Assembly (NCBI RefSeq): GCF_029227915.1
Contig: NC_079885.1
Location: 19,541,001-19,605,000 of the forward strand
From: Hydractinia symbiolongicarpus
Lineage: Eukaryota; Cnidaria; Hydrozoa; Anthoathecata; Hydractiniidae
DNA: 64,000 bases
Direction: 5' to 3'
Position numbers and translations under genes: made by a program. How positions within the stretch are numbered: position 1 is the first letter of the stretch; each line of letters opens with the position of its first letter. The notes under the pieces were generated by a model. That model did no database searches. It saw only the letters and a list, made by a program, of their open reading frames with translations, and was not told the DNA's origin. Positions 1 to 12,318 of the stretch are shown here, in pieces.

Positions 1-74
1 TTAGGAAAATGTAGAGAAGCAAAGCTGCAGGTGTGACAGAAATGGAGTTGCAGAGATAAAAGTGACTGAAGATA

Positions 75-760
75 CTGCAGTCATCCTTATTATATGTCTT
101 GTCAATCAGATTGTTATTCTGGTGTTATTCTTAATGACTGGCAATCAAGTGTAATAGTCAATTGTTTCAAGGGCAAAGGTGACGCCTTAGAATGAGGTCA
201 TTATAGAGGGTTAAATCTGGTTTAATCAAGTAATAACAGTTGTTGAAGAAGTGATTATTAGTTAAGAATCCTTATTTTACCTTGGTAGAATTTAAAAAGC
301 TTTTTTGATAGAGTGTCACGTAAAGTTATTTGGTGCTATGAGAAAAATATGTGTGGATGAGTTGCTTGTTAAGATGGTTTAGTCTATATGTACTACAATG
401 CTAGAAATGTCATGATTAACAATTCACTAAAAGGAATGAATGATAAATTCAGTTTGTATGTAAAGGTTGCAAAGATTGAGATTATAGACAAGTTTTTCCA
501 ACTTTAACAGTGGCAGAGGCAGTTTAAAACTTCTGTGATATTTTGGAAGTGAATGGGATCTCGGAAGAGTTGTTACTTGCAGGATGGAGTTACTTCTTTT
601 GTTGACTAGAAGATGTCTTGTCCATGTAGGTCTCAATTGAGGTAAAAGGTTGGTTTTGAGGCCTGTATAAGAAGTATTATTTTGTACAGTAATTGGGTTG
701 ACAATAGGAAGCTTAGGAAACAAGAACAAGGCCTACCTGCAACAGTGTTTTAATAATTTT
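75..760 (+). mobile_element. Decayed non-LTR retrotransposon (LINE) reverse-transcriptase relic
   Basis: Broken reading frames on the + strand carry a run of reverse-transcriptase signatures in the usual order. Near 125-215 there is a GVILNDW...IVNCFKGKGDALE-like stretch followed by a Y-R-G-L motif. Near 300-345 there is an F-D-R-V-S-R-K-V-I-W motif, the block that contains the palm-domain aspartate in other elements. A Y-N-A-R segment follows near 400. Around 520-690 a degraded C-terminal part (FCYLG-like, then GL.LRVKG-like) can be followed. Many stops and frame changes and an internal deletion (the catalytic YADD region is not visible) show it is dead. It resembles the CR1/RTE/jockey-type LINEs that are common in marine invertebrates; the exact clade is not resolved. 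It lies 5' of, or in an upstream intron of, the CYLD gene. Confidence 0.65.
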
Positions 761-1634
761 TTGTTTGAAGCTTGTTATATAAAAAAATATATGACTACTT
801 CCAAAGTTACATAAAAACACCGTTAAAAATATAATTCGAATTGCCTGTGACATTTTTACTGCATCATAAGACCTAATGACATGGAATTTTCTCTGGGAAG
901 ATGTCCAGGGTGGGAAAAATGAAAAAATTATCAACTGTGAGGGGGGTCGTTTATTAGGCACCAAAGAATATTTGTGAGACCAATTTTTGCTTAATTCAAC
1001 TCAATTCAAAAACAAGAAGTACTGTTTCAAAGTACTATTTACCAAAACCTTCTTTCATAAGTAAACGTTTGACAAGAAAAAAAACGGCTTTAAAAATGTT
1101 AGATAAAACACTGCCGTCTGTTTTTTACCTACACCGCGCCTTGCAAAGTGGATTATCTCTTAGTTAAGGACTTGAGTACACTCTATTACGGACTATTGTG
1201 AAGTTTTCAAATATGACCATACTGTCTCCTAAAATTTCCTTGGAAACCTGTTGTGATAAATTTGTTTTGAGTTGTTAGTTTTTTAATCAATCAAAGGTTG
1301 TTAAGAGAACAATATATTTTTCTAATTCAAGCTTTGTCACAATTGTACAACATGTTAAGTATTTTAGTTAATTTTATTGAGTTAACCGTCATCTTAAACA
1401 AAAATTAAGTCATGGAACACAAAGCTATGCTCAGCCAACTTAACATACCTACTAGCTTAATATTGTTGAAATTTTTTATGTTTTAAGATCCATGAAATTT
1501 GAGAGGTTAGAAAACATTTTTGGAATAGTTCATGCGTACAATCTGTTATAGATATTTGAAATTTTAATTATATTTAATAGTTCAAAGACAGTGTCTGTGT
1601 AGATATAGAAGAAGTACTCTCTGTTTCTCTCCAG

Positions 1635-4600
1635 TGAAGAACTTTTTGCCAATTATGAACAATATAAAATTAAACGAATTTCTTCTTTTAGATCCGGAAG
1701 AATTTGTTGTTTTGTTGTTTGAAAAAGTTTTAAAAATCGATCCATTTGTGAAGTTGAGGTATGTAATTTTTTTTTTTGGAAAAGTGTTTTTTTCTATCTT
1801 GCTGTTGGAAAAAAAAAACTGGCCTCGTATATGTTCATTCTAGTTGTAAATGAACCCGTTAAGTTAAGTGGGCTACTGTATTGAGGGACACACAAACATA
1901 ATTCCACATAACGACTACCTTAATATTGGTGAATTTAATATGTTGCGTGAGACACGCCAGACGGATAAAAAACACATGCTAATTAGAGGGGTCCCTCTCA
2001 AGTGAACCCAAGTCAAGTGGCACTTTGCCTTATTCCAGAAAATTAACGAAGCACTGGAATTTTGAAAGTTAATTAAATGTCCCTTATTAAATTTGAACGA
2101 AACTAGTTACTAGTTAAAACCTACTTCGTTCTTTTTCTGTTTGCTTTGCACACAAAAAATTAATATTATCCTGATATGGTTTACTTTTCTATAAGAGCAA
2201 CTTCTATAAGAGCAACTTCTACAAGAGCAACTCCTACAAGGGCAGCTTCTATAAGAGCAGCTTCTATAAGAGCAACTTCTACAAGAGCAACTTCTACAAG
2301 GACAGCTTCTATAAGAGCAACTTCCATAAGAGCAACTTCTGTAAGAGCAACTTCTACAAGAGCAGCTTCTACAAGGGCCGCTTCTACAAGAGCAACTTCT
2401 ATAAGAACAACTTCTACAAGAGCAACTTCTACAAGGGCAGCTTCTATAAGAGCAATTTCTATAAGAGCAACTTCTACAAGAGCAACTCCTACAAGGGCAG
2501 CTTCTATAAGAGCAACTTCTATAAGAGCAACTTCTACAAGGGCAGCTTCTATAAGAGCAGCTTCTATAAGAGCAACTTCTACAAGAGCAACTTCTACAAG
2601 GACAGCTTCTATAAGAGCAACTTCTATAAGAGCAACTTCTATAAGAGCAACTTCTACAAGAGCTACTTCTACAAGAGCAACTTCTACAAGAGCAACTTCT
2701 ACAAGAGCAACTTCTACAAGAGCAACTTCTACAAGGGCAGCTTCTACAAGGGCAGCTTCTACAAGGGCAGCTGATATAGTAAACGTTTTAAAGGGGAGAA
2801 TAGAAGCTGGTTGCGAATAAACCCATTTACTTAAATGGGCTCACACAAAAGCAGTTCCACGTAGCGGGGGGTCCCACTTGTCCAGGCTTACACTCATGCA
2901 GGATCCCACTTATCCAGGGTCCCACTCATCCAGGGACCCAGTTAACAGGGTCATACTGTATTGCCTTAATGGTAAAAGTTAGTCAGAAAAAGTATTAGTC
3001 GCTTGCAAAGAATTTAAAAACATTTTCACCGACTATTTTTTTAACATACTTTTTGCTGATAATTTTTGAAAGAATTTAAGTGCGAAGGAAATTTACAAAT
3101 TCTCTTTTTTATATATATAACAATTTTAACTCAAAATGTAAGTTAAACAACTGCAAATGTTGTGTCCTTTGATTTGTGAGAATTTTTGTTCTTATTGTGC
3201 TACAAGTAATAATCAGTAACAAATCTCAATCGGTTAAAAATTTTGGTTACACTTTACCCAAATTTGGTCAGGTATACCAAGTTTGTTGGAAAAATGTCCA
3301 CCTCGTCATGAAAGTCAATAGTCAGCATCTGCCACGCTGACAACCCCAATATATTTCGGCAGTTTTGTTAGATTCGATAGCATTCAGTGTATGTCTCGTT
3401 TTTTTTTTCACAGATCGGGCAATGGACGCGAAGAGACGTCGCATTTGTATCAGATTTTTGCTGAAAGAGACGTGAGAAATCCACTGCCATCAATACAATA
3501 TTTATTGGAATATTCCTTCATGTCTGCAAACCTCCAACTGGCCGAAGTAAGTTGAGATTTTTTACTAATCTTGTGCTTATAAGTCTTTGTTTTTCGTGAC
3601 AATCACAAGATATATAAAAAAGAAAGAAGTCCCCGAATTGCTTTGGATTTAAATTTTTGATTGTCTCAGCCAACTTCTCTGAAATTTATGCTAAAAAAAT
3701 AGTCATGAGAATATTTTATGGAAACTTTACCTTATTAGACAAAATGTACACTGTGTTGTTATGAATGTGAATGACTTGAATTGGCGGTATTAAAAACCAC
3801 CCTTTCTGTCCCCTGTTGCCAGGGGTAATTTCTACTGCACGTTCAAAATACGCTAAATTTGCCCCGTTATTTATTCAGTTAAGCCCGTTTTTGCAGGGGA
3901 ATTAAATTCTTAGGGAAACCGCTGTGTGAAGGAAGAATAAATATTTATAGCATAACGTAAGGTATCTGCAGTAATATACTTGTTACAGACCAAAGAAAAA
4001 CTTGTCGCCTTTATTGCTTTCGCTTTTCTCTGTAAAATCATATAGTTCTTTACCATCGCTGTAATTTTGATGAATGCGTTAGTTTCTGGGCCACAATAAA
4101 CGTGTATACTTTGTATAAAAAAGGTATACTGCTCGTTCAAGTTAAAAACTAACAATCTTAGTGTCAACTATTTTCTTTGGGTGGAAAACGAAGTACAACG
4201 TTTTCATTTTTAGATACCTTCTGTTATGGTGCTGCAAATGCCACGTTTTGGAATGCAGAAATTGTACAAGAGAATTATAATCAACCCCACATTGAATATC
4301 ACACGAATCTTATCAGATGGTAAGTTCGTCTCTTCTGTGAGCATATTTTTACGAAAGCAAAAAAAAAAAGATGCAATTTTTTTTTTCATTCCGCTAGCAT
4401 AATCTTGTTTTCTAAAAGCATTGTTATCGGAGCAAAACGTAGGCTTTTTTACGACTTTCTTCGCCTAATTCATATGGCTGTTTTATAAAACATAGACGAT
4501 AAAAGTTTTGTGTCTTTTAGTCATGTCAATCAACCAAAAGTACAAACGGCACTTATCTTGTAGAAAACATTTGCATTTTGATCTTTTTTTCTTTATGAAA

Positions 4601-6112
4601 AAAGATACCTTAAGTAATCTCTGACTTTGGACTAGTGGTTGAACGTGCTAAAGGTCATGGTGTCAATTCCTCCTTTTTTAATGACAGCCACGTAATGTGA
4701 ATCGCATGAGAAGACCAATAGAAACTGTCTTCAGCCATTCTATATATTAAGTACTTAGTACATTACGTTATGCGTGTGCTTGTCCTGTTAGAATCATCTT
4801 ATTTTGGAAGGTGAAAAAACTGTGCTGACCTCATCATTACTCGTGTTGTTTCGAATTAGACATGTAGTTAGCCAATCCCATCACTAATATGAGTAATTAC
4901 AGGTTACAAAACACTATTTGTCTTGGTTAAGACATTGCTTATAGATCCCTTGTGAAAGTTTATAAAAAGAAAATATATGCACAATACATAGCTAAAACAT
5001 TTGCCGATGGATGAACGCAAGTCTTCGAGCGTGCAAAAAGTTTGCGAATTAAGCCCAAATTGGTAAATTTCGTAATTTTTGTGTTAGTATGATTTCTATT
5101 TGCGCAATAAATGATTTTACTTGCCAAATCTCTCTAATAATATCCGTAATTTTGTCTCTCGTCCAATAGGCAATTAACTATTGTCAAATTTTGAAAATGT
5201 CTATAGCACTGTACACTTGTTTCATATAACTCTACAAAGTAAAAAAAATACTACGTAGGGATGCAACACGTTGATAAAACAAGCTTTTCTGTCCTTTCGT
5301 ACTAGCCATTCAGTCTTGCGTGATTTGTGGAGCGGTTGCCAACTCTTTTTGTCGTGAGTGCGCATGTCAGTTTGGTTGGAACAATGTATACGCTTATCTG
5401 TGTCCAAGCTGCTGGAAAAGTGTTCACAATCATCCGAAAAGGTTACATCATCCTGCACCACCGTCGTTACCGCCATCCGATCATCATTCGACTGAGGAGC
5501 AAAAAGTGACCATGGAGTTGTTTGCTGTTGTGTGCATCAACACCAGCCATTATGTATCGTTCGTAAAATGCGGAACACACAACGACGAAAGTTGGGTGTT
5601 TTTTGACAGTATGGCTGACAGATGTGGTAAGTATATTTATGTAGGGTAATGTTGCTGTTTTATTTTCCTCGTATTTTATTGTTTTCATCTTTGACTTTGT
5701 CCTTGTTGTAGTCGTTGTTATTACTGTTACCGTTGCTGTGGGTGTTTTTGTCGTCGTTGCTGTTGTCGACGTTGTTTTCTTTGTCGTCGTCGTTGTTGTT
5801 GCTGTTTTTTTCAGTGTTGTTGTGGTTGTCGTCGTCATCGTTGTTGTTATTGTTGTTCATTCTTGTTGTTTTTATCTTTTTTCACTGCAGTTATTTAAAT
5901 TTTTGTTAAACACATTTCTTCACGAAAAAGGTGGCGAGAATGGATACAACATACCTCAAGTTTCCCAGCTTGATGATTTGAAACGTTTTCTGTATGGAGA
6001 ACCACTTGACATTGCTGATCTCGACAAAAAGAGCGACGAAAGGATAGTCCGACTCTACGAAGACGCGTCTTTGTGTTTCTATCGCAACAAAGAAGTAACA
6101 ATGTATAAGTAG
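1635..6112 (+). CDS. CYLD: CYLD deubiquitinase, C-terminal part (5' end missing)
   Basis: Lys63/Met1-linkage deubiquitinase of the USP fold; in other animals it trims polyubiquitin on NF-kB, JNK and ciliary/centrosomal regulators. Exons read here: 1635-1758, 3414-3546, 4214-4319, 5306-5626, 5931-6112 (stop TAG). All introns are GT-AG and phases are continuous, giving 287 residues. Diagnostic stretches are LDPEEFVVLLF..LKIDPFVKLR, PSVMVLQMPRFG, a B-box-like zinc module inside the USP domain (CVIC, CREC, CPSC, HNHPKRLHH), MELFAVVCI, the catalytic-His segment SHYVSFVK, FFDSMADR, GYNIPQV and the C-terminal MYK that also ends vertebrate CYLD. The exon with the catalytic Cys box and the CAP-Gly domains should lie further 5' and was not found in the first 1.6 kb. 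The first exon could instead start at 1692 using a weaker AG; 1635 was chosen for its pyrimidine-rich acceptor and phase. No AATAAA signal was seen close downstream. Confidence 0.93.
1849..1914 (+). repeat. Left flank of the 15-bp minisatellite, partly duplicated on its right
   Basis: An intronic stretch that shares two blocks with 2814-2870 on the other side of the minisatellite: an AACCCRTT..TTAARTGGGCT block and a CACACAAA..ARTTCCAC block. A 14-nt insertion separates them here. The similarity suggests that the array expanded inside, or between copies of, one repeated element. Confidence 0.4.
2190..2772. repeat. 15-bp minisatellite, about 39 units
   Basis: Tandem array of the unit ATAAGAGCAACTTCT with variants (ACAAGAGCAACTTCT, ACAAGGGCAGCTTCT). 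The period is exactly 15 bp throughout, so four units fill each 60 bp with no slippage. Because 15 is a multiple of 3 it stays open on the + strand as a low-complexity (S/T-I/T-R-A-T/A) repeat of 214 codons. It sits in a CYLD intron between the donor at 1759 and the acceptor at 3413, so it is not part of the CYLD protein. Variants are arranged in higher-order blocks; for example, the order of I/T and A/G units near 2240-2330 recurs near 2540-2630, suggesting block duplications of several hundred bases. Confidence 0.95.
2814..2945 (+). repeat. Right flank of minisatellite plus short degenerate tandem repeat
   Basis: The first 60 bases resemble the left flank near 1849-1914. They are followed, about 2868-2940, by three to four degenerate copies of a roughly 18-20 bp unit built on TCCCACTTATCCAGGG. 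Confidence 0.45.
4625..4675 (+). other. Possible decayed tRNA-like (SINE head) sequence
   Basis: An intronic CYLD stretch with an A-box-like GACTAGTGGTTGAACG and, 20 bases on, a weak B-box-like GGTGTCAATTCC. The spacing is shorter than in a real tRNA and no cloverleaf was seen. A degraded SINE head is the most that can be suggested. Confidence 0.2.
5704..5866. repeat. Degenerate (GTT/GTC)n trinucleotide tract
   Basis: A mixed GTTGTT/GTCGTC tract in the last CYLD intron. It is open in several frames on both strands (poly-V, poly-L, poly-N/D, poly-T shadows), which explains the clutter of small ORFs here. Splicing from 5626 to 5931 removes it. Confidence 0.85.
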
Positions 6113-6796
6113 TCGAATTACCGTGGTGTTATTTAAATACATGATTGCAACGACCCTGGCGTTCGTAACCGTTTAGCGGGATATTACTCCAGTAACGTCA
6201 TTAGATCTGCGATGTATGGCGTTTGCAACGCGTCAGCTAGATGAAGAGAGATCGTGAAGAAGTTGAGATGGAAAGGCCAGGTCAAAACCTTTGTATAAAA
6301 TTGTAAGATATAACTTAGTTGGAACATAGAAATTTAAAAAGACGTAAGGTAATGACGTAGAAATATGGTCTTTATTTTTGTAAACTGTTTTTTATTTAGT
6401 TGTATGGGTTTCGAAATAACGGTAATCTCTGCGGGGAAGTATACTTTATATTGCTATTTTAAAAATCTACGTAGGAGCCTGTTTGTCGTTGTCTTTTGTA
6501 GCCTTAATTATTTCGAAACAAATTTTATCGGTTCCTTAGTTTATTTGCTGAAATATTTTTTGACTTAGCGGGTAAATTTAAAAAAAATATTCTTCTTTAA
6601 GTCCTATTGTTATGGGCAACAAAGTTTGCAAAGTTTTAAATTGAGAATATTCAGACCATATAGCTTGTTTTGTGTTACTGTTTTCGTTTTTTGTATTTTG
6701 TTTATTTTTCTCAAAGATTTCATATTGAGACTGGAAAGTGAAGTTCGAACTTGTAAATTTATTTGGCACAAAACATTTTTTGCAATATAATTTCTT

Positions 6797-7119
6797 AGAC
6801 CATGTTTACACATTTCGGAGTTACACATTTCGGATTGTCTTTCTGCTAGAATAGATGCATTTCGAATCAGGGTTTTCACACAGATAACAAAGTAAGTAAC
6901 AACATCTTCAGTTATTGTTGACATAAATTTTCCGGCATTATACTGTTTATACTGTTTTTACGTGTCAATTTGTCCACAGTTGAGTGATACTACTCCAGGG
7001 CAAATTTTGGACACCGGAGCGAAATGATTTCGTTTCTCTTTTTGGGTCGTTCCGGATACTATAGTGTGCGAAACAGAAATTGTTCCGGTGCATCAATCCG
7101 GAATGTGTGTACACAAGGT
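6797..7119. mobile_element. Weak foldback/MITE candidate
   Basis: The left end, near 6799-6835, has a tandem ACACATTTCGGA-type motif (two copies). The right end, near 7088-7118, has TCCGGAATGTGTGTACACAAGG, which in reverse complement aligns with the left end at roughly 18 of 23 positions. Further CCGGA motifs lie between the ends. No target-site duplication was identified, so this is only a candidate. Confidence 0.3.
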
Positions 7120-10021
7120 TAATAGTAGTGTTTAGTTAACACTTCAAATCATTTTTTAATTTAAATTATTTTTATGTTTAACTTCTGTGTTCTTTCGTAC
7201 TTTCTAACCAATTTATGGGTAAGATAAGAATAAAAAATTTGTGTAAAATAACTAATGTGATGTCTATAAGTTTAGATTGTCGAGTAAGTAAGTGAGCAGT
7301 CGCATGCTATTACTTAAAATTACCATCAGTAGAGAATTGCCACCATTTTTATAATGGGCGATATCGTTCCTTAAATGCGTACACAAACAAAAAAGATCGC
7401 GAATTTGTTTCTGTGTTCGATTTCTTTAAGCATGTCCTCACGGACACTATTCTATGGTTGAACTATGGTCAGCTATGCCACAAATTAAATGCTTTTTAAC
7501 GAATTTTTTGTTTTCGCTGTTTCTCTGTTTATATCGATGTGAGTTATCTTTGAAAGACGAGTTTTAGAAAACGCACGTGCATTTTTATAAAAAATATTAA
7601 TAATATCAGGATTAAGTATTATATTGTTGTTGTTTTTTTCTCCTTTAGTAAATTCCTCAACCTAATAGGATTCAGTAATTATTAGCAAAAAACCACAGGA
7701 GTCGCTGGAGCTAATGGGTGCCAGGTCTCTTAAATGAATAACATTCGATACACTTCTTCATTCCAAATCAGTTTTTTAGTCGTTGGAGATTAAAGCAGCA
7801 TGACGGAACACTGATGTAGTACAAACTTTTAAGCATTGAACAAAAAACTTTAAAAGAGTTTTTCGCCAGTTTTTTCCCCCACGGGTTTTAACCACAACCC
7901 TGAGCCTTAAAAAGGGGGGGGGGGGCAATACAAGTTCTCACAATTGTCGTAAGTAAAATTTAAATTCAAGAACGATACTTATGTGCAGTAGAATAGAATC
8001 TGTAGAGAGACGAAGTCATGCAAACTTAGTTTCCAGCCAGTTTGTTGTGCCAGTACTATCCCAATTCCTAACTTCCGTTGTCGGACAAAAACGGTTGCGT
8101 TTTTTCATGGTCTGCTTGTAGACAATCGTGAACACCGATATGTCATTTACTATGATATCATATTATAAATCTTTGGTCGCCTATGCAACGGAGAGTGATC
8201 AAATCTACACGATGGAGTTTTATTGAGGCAAATACATTTAATTGCGTTAATTGGTTTTGATATATTGTGTTAATTGGCTATTAGTATAATGTACATAACT
8301 CCACTGTATAACGTGAACAATTTAAAGAGAAAAAAATTTCACAGTGCTAACAATTATTTTATAGACCCAAAGGCGTTAAAATAAGTACCGCCTTTAACAT
8401 AAAAACCGCCATTCTCTAGTAATAACAATAAAGTAAGCGCTACCTCTTAATATGTGCTGTGTTCCTGGAGTCATTCTTTTTAATGATGTAATAGTTACGA
8501 TAGTGAAAATTATTATTCACAGCCCTTGTCAAACTCGATAAGGGAAATAAAGTTATTATACATAATAACTTTCATTGCAAAAGGCAAAGAAATTAGTTGA
8601 ATTGTTGTAATACAACAAAAATGCATATTTTTGATGAGAGTATAACTTGAGATCTGCAGACAGAAATGCATGGACGATATACATTTTCTCCCTGTTTTTT
8701 TCAAAAATATACATGTTTTTCGAAATAATTTGGCGCGTATTGATTTTTGCGTAATAAAAATAATTTCGCACAAATTTAACTAATTCTCTCGTGATCATAA
8801 TTACCTAAAAACTGAGAAGTTTTAATAAGTTTAGGATTTTAGACAAAGTATAAATGCTTTTACAACGTATTTTTGGAATCAATTTGTTTTCTTGAAAGAA
8901 GTATATTTTCGTGCGAATTAATTATTGCACAAAACACATACTTTATGTACACTAAATTCCGCGAAATTTAAGGCATGTTGCGAACATGCACACACATGGA
9001 ATGTCTGATGTTCCGACCCGTGAATTCCTTGGAATAAGGAAAAAAAAGTCCGTTATTGGAACTAATTATCCAAAAACCTGAAGTTTAATTAGTATTTTTC
9101 GGCCTCGACCCCTAGGACTTTTTTTCTCCTTCTAATAATTTCTGACGAGCTTGTCAGCAAGACAAGAAAGCCCTGGCAACGGGATTAAGCGTTTTTCTAA
9201 CTATTTGTCCCCCATAAACAATAATATCTGAATTTGTCTCTATACACAAACGTGATGTCCAAGTTTGTAGCTGCAAGGTCTCCTTAGCTTGTTTGAGTAT
9301 TTATTTAAGTAAAATTATTTTCACTTCTATGATTTTGGAAATTATCTGCCAAAACATCCGGATTGATGGGCAATCAATCAAACATTATATCTAATTAAAA
9401 GTTAATCCTCCGGATGTAGTGCCATGACTCCATATATGAGTCTTGTCCCCTGAGTCTATGAATTTAAAATCCATTGGTATAATAGGGGATCAGGAGTTTT
9501 TCCGTAAGAAGGTTCTACTTTATCTTCGAAACAGCACTGTCAAACACTTCATTTGTACTTTATGCTGTCCCAAAGGGGCCCTGGATACGAGGCTGGTTGT
9601 GTTATTTCCGTTATAAATTTTTTGTGTAAACATACAAAGAAAAGGTAACGAAGCCTTCTCGTGTTTAGTAATCTTTGACGTAAGAATCTGTGTTAGATTT
9701 GTAGCTAATGCTAGAGGAAGGAAGAGCAGAGTTAGAAAAATCTTAACTGTGTTTTATTATTTTCTTATGCTTTTGTTTGAGAAAAAAACTAGTGCTTAGT
9801 TTCAAAAGTTTTTGATGGTAAAAGCTCTTTAATTAATTCCTCAGCATAAGCTAATTTTAAAAGTAGAAGTGGCGGGAAGTTGGGGTGGATGGCAGGGTTA
9901 AGATAGGAATATGTGTCTAAGTATTCAAAAGTGTATTGTCAAATAACCGCTTTTGCTAGAATATTATATTATAAAACTACCAAAGCAGTCTTGAGTAATT
10001 ATTGATTTTATTTTCGTTTAA

Positions 10022-10767
10022 GGCGGGAGCAAACCAACATTTCATCCAACACGCAATTTTTGTGATGTTAGATCAAATGTAGGACTAGTTTAAGTCACTT
10101 TAAAAATTAAAATTTTCTAAAAAGAAGAAAAAAAATCGTGTTGGACACGATGTTGGATGAAGTTTGATCGCCGTCAAACATTTTATCCAACATTTCGGCA
10201 AGATCAAAGGAATTCTCTATCTGAGTTGCATGGATTTTCATGCTGGGATTGGTTTGGTGGTACTTTTCATCCAACATATAAAAATCCCGCAAATTTCGAA
10301 CTTTGAAAATTTTTGAATGAAATGATTTTAATATGATGCGTTTCAATAAAAACATTACGAAGAGTAAGGGCGAGTCTTTCGTCTGCCAAGATTGGTCTGT
10401 GGCCACCACAGTTGCTCATCTGGCCCGGTGATATCCAGATGGGATATTTCATTAAAGAGGAAATATTGAAATCCCCCACATCCATCTGTCTTCGATCTTC
10501 AATTCTTTATTGATATTACTAAAATATCCTTTTTGTTCCCTCCTCTTTATCCACTCTCTTGTTTTATCGCGGGTTGGTTTTTTATATTATTGGTCTGAAT
10601 CGACGAGTTCATTCAGCAACATAAGCAGCACTGTAGAATTCCTTTCGTCCACCATTTTTGTTTTTCAGGAATGAATAAAATTTTGCTTCATCTAACATGC
10701 ATTTTTTTATCCAACATTTCATCCAACATGGTTAAAAAATGTTGGATGAAATGTTGAATTTACCACC
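10022..10767. mobile_element. Non-autonomous DNA transposon (MITE-like) with repeated CAACATTTCATCCAACA motif
   Basis: The left end reads GGCGGGAGCAAAC followed by CAACATTTCATCCAACA. The right end in reverse complement reads GGTGGTAAATT followed by the identical 17-mer. The same motif or its complement (TTGGATGAAATGTTGG) recurs internally near 10150-10195, 10268-10276 and 10709-10755, in both orientations, as subterminal repeats. No transposase coding sequence is visible. The terminal and subterminal repeats fit a non-autonomous DNA element; the superfamily is not determined and no clean target-site duplication was seen. Confidence 0.55.
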
Positions 10768-12030
10768 AGCTAACTAACGAAGTTAAAAATTAACTAACTA
10801 ACTAACTAGTTAAAAATTTCTTGGTTCTAAAAAATAACTAAATTTTAGGCAGTCTATCGACCTTAAGCACCCCTTTATATACTCTCCCCGCCCCCTAAAA
10901 ATTACTAAAGTCTGGGACTCCCACGTATTATTTTCTTTCCTCCAAATTTTAACTGATGTAGGCAGCCTTAGAGGCGTATGCGCAGTATAACTTAGAGCTC
11001 GTCCGATTTAAAATATTGAAGGAAAAAAATACACAATTATTGGCAACAGATAATGGTTTAATAACATTTACACGGAAATATTTATTTCGTGATATTTTTG
11101 AATCGTTGTTATCTTAGAAAAACAAAAAAAACAAAAAACATTCAGGATTTTTAGAAAAAAACAGTTATTTTTAGAGTCCATATAAATGTTATATCCCGGT
11201 TATAATTGATCCTTTTTTTCCTTTGGCGTTTCAGTTTCTGCAGATAAATCAAATAAATAGTAAGTTTATTTTAACCAATCTGTTATGTAGAGTGTAGCTG
11301 CTGAGAGTAAAAACAACTTTAACAAACTAAAGGAAAAAAGAATGCTTTCAGGCGTATTTGGTGTTATGAGATTTCCGTACGTAGGGATCACAACAGTTTC
11401 TTAACAAATGCGTAGGGATTTTACTGTCAGAGCAGTAGTTAGATAACTACTCCCCTGACAGTAACATTAACTTACTTCCTTTAAAAAGGTCATAAAATAA
11501 CCTTTGTTTGCGACTTTTTTTATTCAAAGGACATGACTGTACTATATTTGTGCTACCACAAATTAAAGGAAAAATGCATACTAATCGTTTTTATGACTTA
11601 TACAGGAAATAGATACAATTGACTTACAAAGAATTTGCTGACAGGTGGTCAAAAGCAACCTCGCCTCCAAGGTTTCACGTGACCAAAATAAAGATAATCT
11701 CGTTCTCTCCGTTTCGATTCGCTCGGCAACATAAAAAAGATAATTTTAACTACATTTGTCCCGGTTTTCATATTATGGCAGGAGGATGTTCTGGTAGTCA
11801 TTTTTGATTCGAATTAAACTTGATAGATTTCCGTGGTAGCTATGTCTTGAAAGGAGCAACGTGACGCAATGGATTACTGGGGAAAATATGAAATGAACGG
11901 GAATTGTGTTAGTTCAAGCATCATGAGGCGATTTTAAGGGTTTAGAAAAATGACTTTAATAAAAACAGGAATAGAGAAATTTACCTTACTCACATATACA
12001 CTACAAAATATAACACAACTCCATTTACCG

Positions 12031-12318
12031 ACTCATACTCTAAACAGTGAAAAAAGTGCTAAGGAGGCAACCTCGACCCCGGGGCTTTTTTTTCTTTTTG
12101 ATATAATGGACGACGCTGTTTTCCGTTATAAAAAAGTCAGATAGCACTACAAAAAATACGCAACTGTCTTCATCGTGCCATACTTTAAACAATAAAAACG
12201 TGCTGAAGAGGCAACCTTGATCCCAGGGCTTTTTTCTTTTTTTGATAAAAGGGACCACGTCGTGTGTCCCGTGTTAAAAAAGAGACAAAGAGCCCGGGGG
12301 TCGAGGTTGCTGAGGAGA
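12031..12318. repeat. Duplicated repeat with CTCGACCCCGGGGCTTTTT core, two direct copies and one inverted
   Basis: A block with AAACAGTG..GTGCTAAGGAGGCAACC, CGACCCCGGGGC and a T-rich run (about 12031-12095) recurs about 148 bases on (12179-12245). A third copy lies in inverse orientation at 12287-12318 (AGAGCCCGGGGGTCGAGG). A diverged copy is seen near 9103-9130. This looks like a dispersed genomic repeat that has inserted or duplicated locally; no coding capacity. Confidence 0.6.

Noticed and set aside
1692-1758. Alternative start of the first visible CYLD exon after the AG at 1690-1691
   Set aside because: The acceptor at 1633-1634 has a better pyrimidine tract and the longer exon is open in the right frame. 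The shorter exon cannot be fully excluded.
2176-2820. A 214-codon open frame of S/T-R-A repeats as a gene
   Set aside because: It is the in-register translation of a 15-bp minisatellite inside a CYLD intron. It has no start context, domain or splice connection to CYLD. It is kept as a repeat, with a finding about possible transcription.
5660-5909. Poly-Asn/Asp, poly-Thr, poly-Leu and poly-Val open frames
   Set aside because: They are translations of one GTT/GTC tract in a CYLD intron.
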